From: Vulcanisaeta distributa JCM 11213
GTDB lineage: Archaea > Thermoproteota > Thermoprotei > Thermoproteales > Thermocladiaceae
DNA: 64,000 nt
Direction: 5' to 3'
NCBI GenBank assembly: GCA_001316125.1
Contig: BBCS01000007.1
Location: forward strand, 43,311-107,310
Of this stretch, positions 1-10,392 are shown piece by piece. The notes under the pieces were generated by a model. The model was not told where the DNA came from, did not search any database, and saw only the letters and a list, made by a program, of their open reading frames with translations. Numbering within the stretch: position 1 is the first letter of the stretch; the number at the start of each line of letters is the position of its first letter. The translations under genes were made by a program, and so were the position numbers.

Positions 1-890
1 TTACCCAATGGCCTTAGGCCCATTGACGTACTTAGACTAAGCATTGATTACCTGGGCACCCTCGACAAGGAGGCAACGGCTAAGGGACCCAATGAAGAGA
101 CTAAGGCAATTAGGTTAATAGCCATGGCACCGACCATCGTTGCGACATACCATAGATTGACCATGGATGGCTCAATACCAAAGCCTAGGGCGGACTTAAG
201 CCATGTGGCTAATTACTACTACATGTTTTTCGGCAGGGAACCCAGCGATGAGGAGCTTAGGGCTTTAGAGACTATGTTCATAACGTACATGGAGCACGGC
301 ATGAACAACTCCTCATTCACTGCCATAACCGTAGCATCCACATTAACAGACATATACTCAGTGATTGTGGCGGCTCTCTCAAGCTTAAAGGGCCCATTGC
401 ATGGCGGCGCTAACTTTGAAGCCTTGAAGACGATAATCGAGGTTGGCGACCCAAGCCGCGCAGAGGAGTACGTAATTAGCAAGGTGAGGAGGGGGGGTGA
501 GAAGATCATAGGGTTTGGACATAGAGTGTATAAGAGGTTTGCGGACCCAAGGACAACCTATCTAAAGGATTTAGCCAGGAGGTTGGCGGTGAGTAAGGGC
601 GGTGATTATTTAAGACTTTTCGAGATCGCGAGGGCGCTTGAGGATGCGGTTGAGAGACACCTAGGCCATAAGGCGTGCATGCCAATACTGACCTCTATGC
701 ATCCCTGATCTATTACATGCTGGGCTTCCCAATGGAGTATAACCCAGCCAATTTCGCGCTGGCGAGGATAGTCGGTTGGGTGGCTCACGTAATTGAGTAC
801 TGGGACGTAGGTGGTAGATTAATAAGGCCCATGGAGTACTACGTGGGTCCACGCGACTTAAAATATTTACCAATCAGTGAGAGGGAGTGA
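1..890 (+). CDS. gltA: Citrate synthase, 5'-truncated by the window edge
   Basis: Condenses acetyl-CoA and oxaloacetate to citrate in the cytoplasm. The frame is open from base 1, so the N-terminus lies outside the window. The citrate synthase signatures are present: GPLHGGAN (first catalytic His), GFGHRVYK (second His) and, after a frame change, HANTDLYAS (catalytic Asp), then IVGWVAHVIEYW and the YYVGP tail. The frame changes near 668-675, where one G appears missing (AAGGCGTG for expected AAGGGCGTG). A G7 run at 491-497 adds one Gly before EKIIGFGH. Its neighbour is the porGDAB operon. The family call is secure; 2-methylcitrate synthase activity cannot be excluded. Confidence 0.93.
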
Positions 891-1034
891 GAAGGGATTA
901 TTTCATTTATACCGTGATAATGATGACCTCACTAATTGCACTAGGGATTTTCTACAGTGGACTAATTTCATTATTATAAATACTTAAAAATTTGTAAAAT
1001 TGTTTATAACCAAACATACTCAAGAGGACTTGGT

Positions 1035-1597
1035 ATGATGAGTGAAAGTTATGAAATAGTGTTCTTCGGCAGAGGTGGACAGGGCGCCGTAACCGCAGCA
1101 CAGATATTGGCATTGGCAGCTGTGGGTAAGGGATTATACGCATTAGCATACCCAGAGTTTGGGCCGGAGAGGAGGGGGGGCGCACCCGTTAGGTCGTACC
1201 TAGCAATATCCACTGAGCCGATAGAGGTTAGGGAGCCAATAGAGAGGCCTAATATATCCATTGTCTTCGGCCCAGACCTACTGAGGTTAACCCGGAAATA
1301 CCTGGGAGGACGCGTGATTACATAGTCATAAATTCAAGGCGCTACGAAACCGTTGAGCCATACTTAAGGGACTTTAGTGGTGGTATAGTTCATATAAATG
1401 CATATGATTTGTCAAGTAAGTACTTGGGCAGGGCTATAGTCAACACGGCAATGCTTGGGGCATTATTGAAGGTCTTCGATGCAGTAACGGTTAATGATGT
1501 TGCCGAGGCAGTGCAAAAGGTCTTTGGCGGTAGGTTGGGCAAGGCAAATGCGGAGCTCATTAGGGTAGCGTATAATGAGGCGCGGGTGATTAAATGA
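1035..1597 (+). CDS. porG: 2-oxoacid:ferredoxin oxidoreductase, gamma subunit
   Basis: Gamma subunit of a four-subunit pyruvate/2-oxoacid:ferredoxin oxidoreductase. It opens with GRGGQGAVTAAQILALAA, the family's N-terminal glycine-rich motif, followed by YPEFGPERRG and PVRSYLAIS. The reading frame changes near 1306-1312, where one G is apparently lost, and continues as VINSRRYE to the end KANAELIRVAYNEA. The G7 run at 1174-1180 adds a Gly to the conserved ERRGAPV motif. A TATA-like TTTATAA lies near 1003-1010, about 25 bp before a short leader. It is the first gene of the order G-D-A-B, overlapping porD by four bases (ATGA). Confidence 0.93.
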
Positions 1598-1947
1598 GTA
1601 CAAGTGACTGGGCACCAAGGAGCATTAAGTTGCTGGGTTGGAGGGAGTTACCTGCCATTGGTGGTTATGTAATAGAGCCGATGAGCACGGCAAGGAATAA
1701 CACGGGTTCCTGGAGGACTGAGAGGCCCGTGATAAATCAAGACCTGTGCATTAGGTGTAGGACCTGCTGGACATACTGCCCTGAGCCGGCGATACTGGAG
1801 CTCGATAAGCCCTACGTTACTAAGGATGGTAGGAAATACGACATAACCTACGAGATTGATTACGACCACTGCAAGGGCTGTGGGATATGCGCCCACGAAT
1901 GTCCAACAAAGGCAATAAAGATGGTCCCCGAGGGTGTTGAGGAATGA
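1594..1947 (+). CDS. porD: 2-oxoacid:ferredoxin oxidoreductase, delta (ferredoxin-like) subunit
   Basis: Small electron-transfer subunit carrying two [4Fe-4S] clusters. Residues about 50-60 read CIRCRTCWTYCPEP and residues about 90-105 read CKGCGICAHECP, the two CxxCxxCxxxCP motifs of 2[4Fe-4S] ferredoxins. At 117 residues it is slightly longer than the usual 90-105, with an N-terminal extension. The frame is intact. It overlaps porG upstream and porA downstream by four bases each, so the operon is probably translationally coupled. It passes electrons from the TPP site of PorB to soluble ferredoxin. Confidence 0.95.
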   Translation: MSTSDWAPRSIKLLGWRELPAIGGYVIEPMSTARNNTGSWRTERPVINQDLCIRCRTCWTYCPEPAILELDKPYVTKDGRKYDITYEIDYDHCKGCGICAHECPTKAIKMVPEGVEE

Positions 1948-3181
1948 GCTTGGCAACGGCTGAACCAGGGATTAGGAGGGGGGGGTCATTAGGGATAGAA
2001 TTGCGGTAACCTCAAACCACGCAGCAGCCTACGCCGCCAGGGATGCCGAGGTTGATGTTGTGGCGGCCTACCCAATAACACCACAGACGCCAGCCGTTGA
2101 GAAGATCGCGGAGTTCGTGGCAAACGGAGAAATGAGCGCCGAGTACATACCTGTGGAGTCAGAGCACAGCGCATTATCCGCGTTGATAGCGCCTCAGCCG
2201 CGGGCGCCAGGACGTTCACCGCAACCTCAAGCCAGGGATTGTTCTACATGTATGAGCTGCTCTACATAGCCTCCGGCCTTAGGCTTCCAATAGTCATGGC
2301 CCTGGCAACCAGAGCTGCCTCAGCCCCCCCAATATGCATTCACGGTGATTACCAGGACTTGGCCTCAGTCAGGGACACCGGCTGGGTTGTAATGATTGCT
2401 TCCTCTGCTCAGGAGGTTTATGATTCGATTATTATGGCTTATAGGATTGCCGAGGACAGCAGGGTTTTGCTCCCCGTAATGGTCTCCTACGACGGATTCC
2501 TAATGAGCCACACCACAGAACCCGTGGAGTTGTACGACCTGGACGTGATTAGGAGGTTTGCGCCAAAGAAGATAGATAGGCCAATACTGGATAGTAGGAG
2601 GCCAATAACGATGGGTGCGATGGCGGTGCCTGAGTGGTACTATGAAATTAAGTATCAATTAATTGACGCAATGCATGGCGCAATACACGTAATAAGGGAG
2701 GTTCATGACGAATTTAATAAAGTATTCGGGAGAAATTATAGGTTGGTTGAGGAGTATAGGATTGATGATGCGGATTACCTAGTCATATCCTACGGAGGCG
2801 TTTGGGGGGGCAATACCAAGAGGGCCGTCGACCTGGCTAGGAGGAGGGGGGGTATCAGGCTGGCGCCCTGAAGCTCAGGTTGTTTAGGCCATTCCCAACT
2901 GATGAATTGGTAAGGGCTGTTGAGGGTATTAAGGCCGTGGCTGTCATTGACAGGGCGGTTAGCCAGGGGCGCCAATCGAGGGTCCTGTGGCATTGGAGGT
3001 TGCATCAGCGCTAAAGTCCAGGGGTGTGGATGTACCCGTTGTTTCCGTGGTTCATGGGCTTGGCCAGAGGACTGTGTTCTCGAGGGATATTGAGGAGTTG
3101 ATCAGGGTATTAAGCACCTCTGAATTAACGAACCTAGCGAGGAACACGCTGTACGTGGGGGTGAGGGAGTATGGCAGTTAA
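1944..3181 (+). CDS. porA: 2-oxoacid:ferredoxin oxidoreductase, alpha subunit (frame broken)
   Basis: Alpha subunit. Conserved blocks appear in order across several frames: AAYPITPQTPAVEKIAEF, ESEHSALSA, TFTATSSQGLFYMYE, ALATRA-SAP, NTKRAVDLARR, then LRLFRPFPTDEL and ALEVASALKSRG. Breaks occur at a G8 run (1978-1985), near 2192 (a GG apparently read as G), at a G7 run (2846-2852, where five Gs would restore frame) and near 2975. C7 at 2324-2330 and G7 at 2804-2810 keep frame but each adds one residue to a conserved motif. The stop overlaps the porB start. All domains are present, so I treat it as one functional gene with sequence errors, not a pseudogene. Confidence 0.9.
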
Positions 3182-4166
3182 GGTCAGGCTTGCCAAGTCG
3201 TTCTTTGATATACCTAGGGAGGAGTACTTCGCGCCAGGTCACACGGCTTGCCCGGCCTGCGGTGCTACCCTGGCCGCCAGATTAATACTCAAGGCATCGG
3301 GGCCTGACGTGATCATAGTTAACCCAACGGGTTGCCTGGAGGTCACGACGACCATATACCCATATACATCGTGGGGGGTCCCGTACATACACGTGGCCTT
3401 TGAGAACGCGGGCGCCGTTGCATCGGGCATTGAGGCTGCCATAAAGGCCCTTAATAAGAATGGCCTACTAAAGAGGAATACAAAGGTCATAGCCATTGCT
3501 GGTGATGGTGGTACTTATGATATTGGTTTGCAGGCCCTTAGTGGTATGCTTGAGCGTGGTCATGGTGTGCTCTACGTGCTTTATGATAACGAGGCTTACA
3601 TGAACACAGGAATACAAAGAAGCGGAGGAACACCTAAGTTCGCGAGGACAACCACGATGCCCGCCGGAACGGTCATTAAAGGTAAAATACAGAGGAAGAA
3701 GGATATAATGAGTATAGTGATTGCCCACCACATTCCGTATGCGGCGACCGCAAACGTGGCCTACCCAATCGACTTAGTGAATAAAGTTAGGAAGGCACTG
3801 TCGTACCTTGATGAGGGTCCTGCTTCATACACGTACTGGCACCATGCCCACCAGGCTGGGGGATTTCCTGATGAGAGAATGATTGAGATTGCCAGGCTCG
3901 CCACAGAGACAGGCTACTTCCCACTATACGAGTGGGATCACGATAGATTAATTATAAATCCACCGAGCGACGTGTATATGGATAGAAGACTGCGTAAGCC
4001 ATTAAGGGAGTTTGTTAAGGCTCAGTCCAGGTGGTCTCACATAACTGACGAGGAAATAAAGGAGCTTGAGAAGGATGTTGATGACTTTCTGAATTACCTG
4101 TGGCGATTATCAATGAGCTCAGGGGTTTCGACCCCCCCTACTGATAACTGCCTTTCGACGCCTTAA
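3171..4166 (+). CDS. porB: 2-oxoacid:ferredoxin oxidoreductase, beta (TPP-binding) subunit
   Basis: Catalytic thiamine diphosphate subunit. CPACGATLAARL near residue 26 supplies cluster-ligand cysteines. The TPP motif starts GDGGTYDIGLQALSGMLERG near residue 111 and ends in YDNEAYMNTG, followed by SGGTP. The 331 residues fit the long archaeal beta subunits. The extreme C-terminus follows a C7 run (4132-4138) and may be misread: with five Cs the protein would stop earlier, after STPY. The substrate could be pyruvate or another 2-oxoacid; sequence alone does not decide. Confidence 0.94.
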   Translation: MAVKVRLAKSFFDIPREEYFAPGHTACPACGATLAARLILKASGPDVIIVNPTGCLEVTTTIYPYTSWGVPYIHVAFENAGAVASGIEAAIKALNKNGLLKRNTKVIAIAGDGGTYDIGLQALSGMLERGHGVLYVLYDNEAYMNTGIQRSGGTPKFARTTTMPAGTVIKGKIQRKKDIMSIVIAHHIPYAATANVAYPIDLVNKVRKALSYLDEGPASYTYWHHAHQAGGFPDERMIEIARLATETGYFPLYEWDHDRLIINPPSDVYMDRRLRKPLREFVKAQSRWSHITDEEIKELEKDVDDFLNYLWRLSMSSGVSTPPTDNCLSTP

Positions 4167-4278
4167 TTTATTATTTAGATTTAACAATGGAATTCCATGA
4201 AGGTAATGGTAGTAATGTTATTCATAACCTCTGTATTATGAGATAAACCATATAAACACTATATATTCCTGAGAATTA

Positions 4279-5550
4279 ATGGGCTTAACACTAACCGAGA
4301 AAATACTAAGCAGGGCGTCAGGTAAATCCGTAAATCCTGGTGATGTTGTAGAGATAAATGTTGATTTGGCCGCATTTCATGATCTCACGGGCTATCACGT
4401 GGTTGAGGTTATGGAGAAGATGGGGGGGTTGTTAAGGTTTGGGATGTGAATAGGTTTGTCCTGGCCTTCGACCACTTGGCCCCCCCACCACCCACGGAGA
4501 GGGCTGCCGAGATTCAGGTTGGGCTTAGGAAGTTCGCAAAGGCAGCCGGCATTAAGTTCTTCCATGATGTTGGCGATGGAATACTGCACCAATTGCTCCT
4601 TGATCATTACGCATTACCCGGCCAGGTGGTTATGGCCGCCGACAGCCATACGACCACTGTGGGCGCCGTGGGCGCCTTTGCCCAGGGGCTTGGGGGGGCC
4701 AGTGACATAGCCGCCATAGTAATAACGGGTAAGACCTGGCTCGTGGTCCCTGAATCATTTAGGATCAGGATACTTGGTAGGCCAGGCCCTGGGGGGGTTT
4801 ACGGCAAGGACGTCGCATTGCACTTACTTAGTGTGTTTAGGCTGAGGGCCTCAATGGTAAGTCCGCCGAGTTCTTTGTTGAGGATCCAGGGGGGGCATTC
4901 CCAATGGATTATAGGGCCACGGTGTCTAACATGGGTGTAGAGCTCGGCCTTGACGCGGCAATGTTCGTACCCGACAGCGAGACTGTGAGGTACATTAGGG
5001 AGAGGAGGGGGTATCGAGGTTAAGCCAATAACGCCAGACTCAGACGCTAGGTATGTAGATGGTTATGACGTGGAGTTGAGTAGCTCGAGCCGTTAGTGGC
5101 CGCACCGCACAGTGTTGATAATGTTAAGTCGATAAGTGAGGTTGAGGGCTTGGACGTGGATTACGTATTCATAGGTTCATGCACAAATGCAGGCTCAGCG
5201 ATATTGAGGTTGCGGCTAAGATCCTGAGGAATGGCAGAGTGAGGAGTAGGTGCGTGGCGATACCCGCATCGCGTGAGATTTACATAAGGGCTATGGAACT
5301 GGGGGGGTACATAGACACGTTAGTGAGGGCCGGCTGTGTGGTGACCTACGGAACCTGCGGCCCATGCCTCGGCGGCCACTTCGGACTAGTCGGCCCTGGG
5401 GGGGAGGTGGCGGTGTCCACGGGCAGTAGGAACTTTAGGGGGGGCAGGATGGGTTCGCCAGAGGGCAAAGTTTACCTGGCAAACGCAGCTATAGCCGCTG
5501 CAGCCGCATTGAATGGTAAGTTCGTTAATCCTAAGAGGTACCTTACGTAA
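4279..5550 (+). CDS. leuC: 3-isopropylmalate/citramalate dehydratase, large subunit (frame broken)
   Basis: Large subunit of the LeuC/HacA branch of aconitases, isomerising isopropylmalate and probably citramalate. Motifs include [55 protein letters not shown] and [10 protein letters not shown] (cluster cysteines), ending in GRMGSPE and a FVNPKRYLT tail. At least five frame breaks are visible (about 4422-4428, 4833, 5015, 5088, 5190) and at least six G7/C7 runs each add one Gly or Pro to conserved motifs. A TATA box (ATATAAAC) lies about 25 bp before the ATG. LeuD and citramalate synthase nearby point to branched-chain amino acid synthesis. Confidence 0.9.
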
Positions 5551-5587
5551 ACTAGGATTTATTAACCATAAAAATTTAAGATAATTT

Positions 5588-5740
5588 GTGGGCAACACTA
5601 AGGTTAAGGGTAGGATTGGGCATATTTACGTTATTAGGCGTAGAATTGGGCATATATGGGTGATTAACAGTGGCGATAAGGGTAAGGGTGAGGATAAGGG
5701 CGGGGGGGGAGCGGGAGGTAATCACGACAGCACTCGTTAA
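5588..5740 (+). CDS. Candidate small protein with a duplicated RIGHI motif
   Basis: A 50-codon GTG-started frame I do not recognise. Its most striking content is a short internal repeat: GRIGHIYVIRRRIGHIWVI, with RIGHI(Y/W)VI occurring twice. A TATA-like AT-rich stretch (about 5566-5580) precedes it, and it runs into the start of the retropepsin-like gene in another frame. Alternatively it is untranslated leader of that gene. The repeat, spacing and codon pattern make translation plausible but unproven. Confidence 0.35.
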   Translation: MGNTKVKGRIGHIYVIRRRIGHIWVINSGDKGKGEDKGGGGAGGNHDSTR

Positions 5741-6099
5741 TACGGGCTTTGAGACAGAGAAGCCTCAGGTGCTGATACCGCTTAATTTAGCTAGGGCCTT
5801 ATCATTATGGCCACCACCGGATAACGCGTACTTAGTCGAATTAGGCACGGCTGGTGGGCCGATTAGGGAATACGTTATACCAAATTCGGTGCAAATAACC
5901 GTGGTAACCAACGATAGGGAGACTCGCGATATTGTCTGCGATGCCGTTATATCGCATATTGAGGAGGAGGTGATAATTAATGATAAGTTATCAGAGGAGT
6001 TTAGGTATTGTTATTTTAGCTGCGGGTAGTGGTAAATGGAGGTTCGTGGATGATGATGCCAATAAGATTAGGCAGTCAGAGGCGCCTTATTATTGGTGA
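5670..6099 (+). CDS. Retropepsin-like (clan AA) protein of unknown role
   Basis: About 140 residues once a frame change near 6010 is allowed for, ending GKWRFVDDD and a terminal YYW. The fold pattern matches the archaeal retropepsin-like family: a basic beta-strand start, then ALVNTGFE followed by LIPLNLARAL, a second half IEEEVIINDKLSEEF and a hydrophobic strand IVILAAG. In catalytic members the first motif is DTG; here it reads NTG, so proteolytic activity is doubtful. GTG start. The G8 run at 5702-5709 keeps frame. The function of these genomic retropepsin-like proteins in archaea is unknown. Confidence 0.5.
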
Positions 6100-6248
6100 G
6101 TTTATACCAACTGGTCAATGTGGCAAGCCGAAATTCCAAGTTAATTATCCTGCCTTAACTATTCTCATAACGCGAGCCCATGGTATCCTTAATTATTCCG
6201 TGATGAGCCCACGAAATTTTTTTATTTTTATGATAGAGATAACAACAA

Positions 6249-7942
6249 TGGACCAGTGTTGGAGGGATTTAATCGCGGTGCTCGGTGCTCAAGCCTTAAA
6301 TATCGATCTGAACGAATTAATCACTGACAGGGAGAACTCCGTGATCGGTGGGAAATTATGTGGAAAGTGGCCTAGGGCTAGTAAGGGTCTGTATAGGGAG
6401 ACCGCCAGGGTCTTTATACTGTACTTAAACGAGGTCCTGGCGGACTTAGATGAAATTCTTAAGAGCGAACATAAGCACATAATAGACATAGCATACCTAC
6501 TAGGCGCAGCCTTGGCGGGGGGGGCTAAGGCCGTGGAGTTTACTAAAGTGAGTGGGGGTTTGGCAATGAAACTACTGAATGGTGCCCAATACGCGCTTGC
6601 GGTGGTGAGGCCGGACGAGGCACCCAGGCTCTTAAGTAGCCTTAAACCCCCCCTAATGAGGCGTTCACCCGATGTATTTGCGAGACTCCTCCTAATGGCG
6701 GTGTTGGCTAATATGCATAGGGTCGACGTGATCTCTAAATTGTGGCCCCTAATCCATGGGTTATCAAACATGAGACAATCACTCAGTGATTGGGGGTAAG
6801 GCTTACCTAGCAATTCTAAGGGCGTCAGTGATACAGTTAATGGTAGGTGATGCCGTCACGGGCGCCATCGACATTATATGCAGGAGCCTTAATGATATTA
6901 GGAATAAGGCGATTGCCCACTTCGCGAGGGCGTACGTATACTCTAGGCTGGCTGAGCATAACATACCGGGTTGTAGCGGTGATGTGGGGGGGGAGTTAGA
7001 GAATGAGGTGGTAAGATTGATGAGCGAGACCTCGTCAGTAGACGCCTCAGTACTTAATGAGACCAATGAAATAATGAGGTATGAGGGCATACCCATTCGA
7101 TCACCCTCCACCTTCTTGGCGCTCATTGGTATGAGACTATACTACGCCGTGGGTAGCTCTTTCATTATAAAGTAGTCAACATTGAGAGGGCCGAGGATTA
7201 TTACAAGAGGGCGCTCTCGTACGCTGAACAACTAGTTGAGTTGGGAGACGCCATACCGCTCATGGTTAGGTCATACTACCTAAGGCTGAGGGTGATCGAT
7301 TATCTCGAGGGTGGGTGGCCGCTTCAGGAATTATTAACCGAGTTTAATAAGCAGAGAAACACCGTGATGAACATGGGCGGCACCATCACGGCCTCTACGA
7401 AGGCGGTAATACTCAGTGAAGATGCAGTTTATAGGGCGTTTATTAAAGACCTTAACGCCGCCACAGATAGCTACCTCACCGCAAAGCAGTACTACGAAGC
7501 ACAGCCGAGGGCTGTAACGGCAGCCGGATTACTGCTGAGACTCCTTGGGGTGATTAACGAATCACCCGGTAATGAGTACGTAATGATGGCGTTAAGGGGG
7601 GACATAAGTGGCGAGGCACTTAAGGCCGTGGTTTTAAGTAAGGGCGAGATACTCAGGTACGTAAGGCTAGGTTCGTTGCTGAGTACCTGAGACCATTAAC
7701 CCATGATGAGATCATGTACGTACTAATTAGTGATACATCACGTGGGAGGACCATAACGCTCCTGTTCACGCTTGTTAATGGAATGAGGGGGCGCCTCATT
7801 AGCGATTGCGAGGATTGGCCAGAGAGAATATGAGGGAACGATCGTCTCTAAGTTCTTTGGAGAGGTTGCCGATGGTATAGAACGTAATGATGAGGAATTA
7901 GTAAAGGTGGGGCTTTTAAAATTATTCTTCTTCCATTTCTAA
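6249..7942 (+). CDS. Large unrecognised alpha-helical, TPR-like protein (frame broken)
   Basis: About 565 residues assembled from four open stretches. I do not recognise the family. It is almost all helix, with TPR-like segments such as ERAEDYYKRALSYAEQLVEL and AKQYYEAQPRAVTAAGLL, and no signal peptide or membrane segment. Breaks fall near 6775, 7173, 7670 (AAGGCTAGG for expected AAGGGCTAGG) and 7790. A strong TATA-like AT tract (about 6210-6232) lies just upstream; an in-frame ATG at 6231 is an alternative start. It could be a scaffold or the helical arm of a larger regulatory protein. The continuous coding character on both sides of each break argues against a decayed gene. Confidence 0.6.
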
Positions 7943-7962
7943 GCTATAATTGTGCCAGAATC

Positions 7963-8499
7963 TTACTTAGCCTGTTCATTCACCCCCCCGTGCCTCGCTT
8001 TCACGTACTCAAGCAACCCACCGTTAATTAATATTTCAAGCGCCATACCCGTTATTGGTCTCGCCCTCAATACCTTTTGGCCATTATTAACGATTACCTC
8101 GCCAGCGTTAACGTTGACCCTCACGAAGTCGCCCTCATTAACCTCCCTACTGACTCCAGCACCACGAGAACTGGTAAGCCATTATTAATTGCGTTCCTGT
8201 AAAATATCCTGGCAAAGGACTCGGCCAATACTGCCTTAACGCCAGCTGCCTTCAGCGCCATTGCCGCCTGTTCACGGCTTGAGCCCATGCCAAAGCCCCT
8301 ACCCGCGACCAGTATCACGCCCTTACTGGCCTTCTCGAAGAAGTTAGGTATTAGAGGCTCCATGGCATGCTTAGCAAGTATTGATGGGTCTGTATAAACG
8401 AGGTACCTGGCTGGTATTATCACGTCAGTGTCTATGTTATCGCCGACCTTTATCACGGGACCCTCCACAACGAACTCGTTAGACCCCCCCACAATCCAT
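7963..8499 (-). CDS. leuD: 3-isopropylmalate/citramalate dehydratase, small subunit
   Basis: Swivelling-domain partner of LeuC. The sequence has [17 protein letters not shown], then [13 protein letters not shown] (substrate-binding serine loop), [16 protein letters not shown], and after a frame change near 8125-8140 [13 protein letters not shown] to the end EYVKARHG. The start is uncertain: an ATG at 8499 fits a TATA box (GATATAAAA near 8530) for a leaderless transcript but needs six or three Gs where seven are read; GTG at 8492 keeps frame as written. It lies convergent with the helical gene and divergent from cimA, about 2.4 kb from its large subunit. Confidence 0.9.
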
Positions 8500-8681
8500 G
8501 GCAGGCACGCTACTATTTAAGTTTTATATCCCCTCAAATACCATAATTAGATTTCTTACTAAATTCCAGCTTATTGAATCCTAGCGGTAGTTAAGTTCTC
8601 AATATACTATTGTTAATGGGTAATGCTTATATATACCCACTATAACTTAGGTGTGTATGGTTAACGGTGGTGTAGAAATCC

Positions 8682-10252
8682 GTGAAGGTTGAGGTTCTGG
8701 ACACAACGCTTAGGGATGGGGGGGCTCAAATGACTGGTGTTTCATTCACGCTTAATGATAAGGTTAGGATTGCCCTGATGCTCGATGACCTCGGTATTGA
8801 CTACATAGAGGGTGGTTGGCCCGGCAGTAATCCTAAGGATGCCGAATTCTTTAGGGCTATGAGGAATTACTCGCTAAGCCGCGCCAAGCTTGCGGCCTTT
8901 GGTATGACTAGGAGGAGGGGCATCAATGCCAGGGATGACCCTAACCTAGCCGCTATATTGGATTCAGGCGTTGAGGTGGCGGTTCTGGTTGGTAAGTCCT
9001 GGATACTTCACGTTAGGGAGGTGCTTAGGGTTAGCCCTGAGGATAACCTGGACATGGTTTATGATAGTGTCCGTTATCTTAAGGACCATGGGCTGAGGGT
9101 AATATTTGATGCCGAGCATTTCTACCAGGGATTCAAGGAAGACCCTGACTACGCGCTTAGGGTTGTTAAGACCGCCGAGGAGGCTGGGGCGGATACCGTG
9201 GTCCTCGCGGACACGAACGGTGCCATGCTTCCTCATGAAATTTATGAAATAACGGGTAAGGTTGTGAAGGAGTTGAGGGTCACGGTTGGTGTTCACATGC
9301 ATAATGACTCTGGGTGCGCCGTGGCTAATACCATAATGGGCGTATTGGCTGGCGCGCGTCATGTACAGGGAACTGTTAATGGGCTTGGCGAGAGGACGGG
9401 CAATGCCGATTTAATCCAGGTAATACCGAACCTAATGCTTAAGCTTGGTTTTAAGGTGCTTAGGAGCACTGATGACCTCAGGAAGTTAAAGGTAATATCC
9501 AGGTTTGTCTATGAGGCGGCGGGCTTAAATCCAAATCCGTACCAACCATACGTGGGTGACTACGCCTTCTCCACAAGGCTGGCCTACACGTTGATGGCGT
9601 CTCTAAGGTAACGAGGGCTTACGAACACATAGACCCAGAGCTCGTTGGTAATAGGAGGAGGTTCGTGGTCTCGGAGCTCGCGGGTTCATCAAACATACTA
9701 ATGTACCTCAGGGAGTTGGGATTTAACGTAAGTAAGGATGACCCAAGACTCAGGCAGGCATTGGAGAAGATAAAGGCGCTGGAGAATGAGGGCTATAGCT
9801 TTGACCTGGCGCCAGCGTCGGCAATACTCATAACCCTTAGGGAAATGGGGCTCTTTAAGGATGTGTTAAGGGTTGATTATTGGAAGGTGGTTAGTGATGA
9901 TGACATGCACGTGGCCATGGTTAAGGTTAATGGCGAGTTAGGCGTTGCTGAGGGTGTTGGGCCTGTTCATGCGATCGATAGGGCATTAAGGAGTGTGGCT
10001 TCAAGGTTATTCCCTGAACTTAATAATGTAGTGCTCACCGACTATAGGGTCATACTTCCCGGCGAGGTTAAAAACACGGAGAGTGTGGTTAGGGTGCTTA
10101 TGGAGTTTAGTGATGGTAGGATTAGGTGGAGGACCGTGGGTGTATCAACAAGCATAATCACGGCCAGTGTTGAGGCATTAAGTGATGGACTTAACTATAT
10201 CTTAATGATTCGTAGTCACAATACGGCAAAGATGGATAATGCAATGCATTGA
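8682..10252 (+). CDS. cimA: Citramalate synthase (frame broken)
   Basis: Condenses pyruvate and acetyl-CoA to (R)-citramalate, the first step of threonine-independent isoleucine synthesis. It begins VEVLDTTLRDG-AQ, has GGWPGSNPKDAEFF, VGVHMHNDSGCAVANTI and GTVNGLGERTGNADL, and after a break near 9558 (CCC read as CC) continues VTRAYEHIDPELVGNRRRF and a C-terminal regulatory domain with TDYRVILPG. This combination fits the long citramalate synthase family better than isopropylmalate or homocitrate synthase. G7 at 8718-8724 inserts a Gly in the catalytic RDGAQ motif. The GTG start is my choice; a TATA box (CTTATATATA) lies near 8627-8636. Confidence 0.9.
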
Positions 10253-10392
10253 TGCATAGTGCTATTTACTACCTTAAGAATGCTGAGTATTTGATGGCTT
10301 AAACCAATGCAATTTACGTAATGTGGGTATTCATGGTATTACTCATACCCTTCCGTAACCCTCAACATTAACATGTGAGATTGGCTAAACCC

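Noticed and set aside
930..960. ATGATGA near 932 upstream of porG, considered as the C box of a guide sRNA.
   Set aside because: No D or D' box occurs at a 12-nt distance on either strand.
6029..6248. Open frame with start codons near 6029 as the beginning of the large helical protein.
   Set aside because: Its first part overlaps the retropepsin-like gene's true C-terminus (GKWRFVDDD, ending YYW), and a promoter-like AT tract lies at 6210-6232, so the gene more likely begins at 6249 or 6231.
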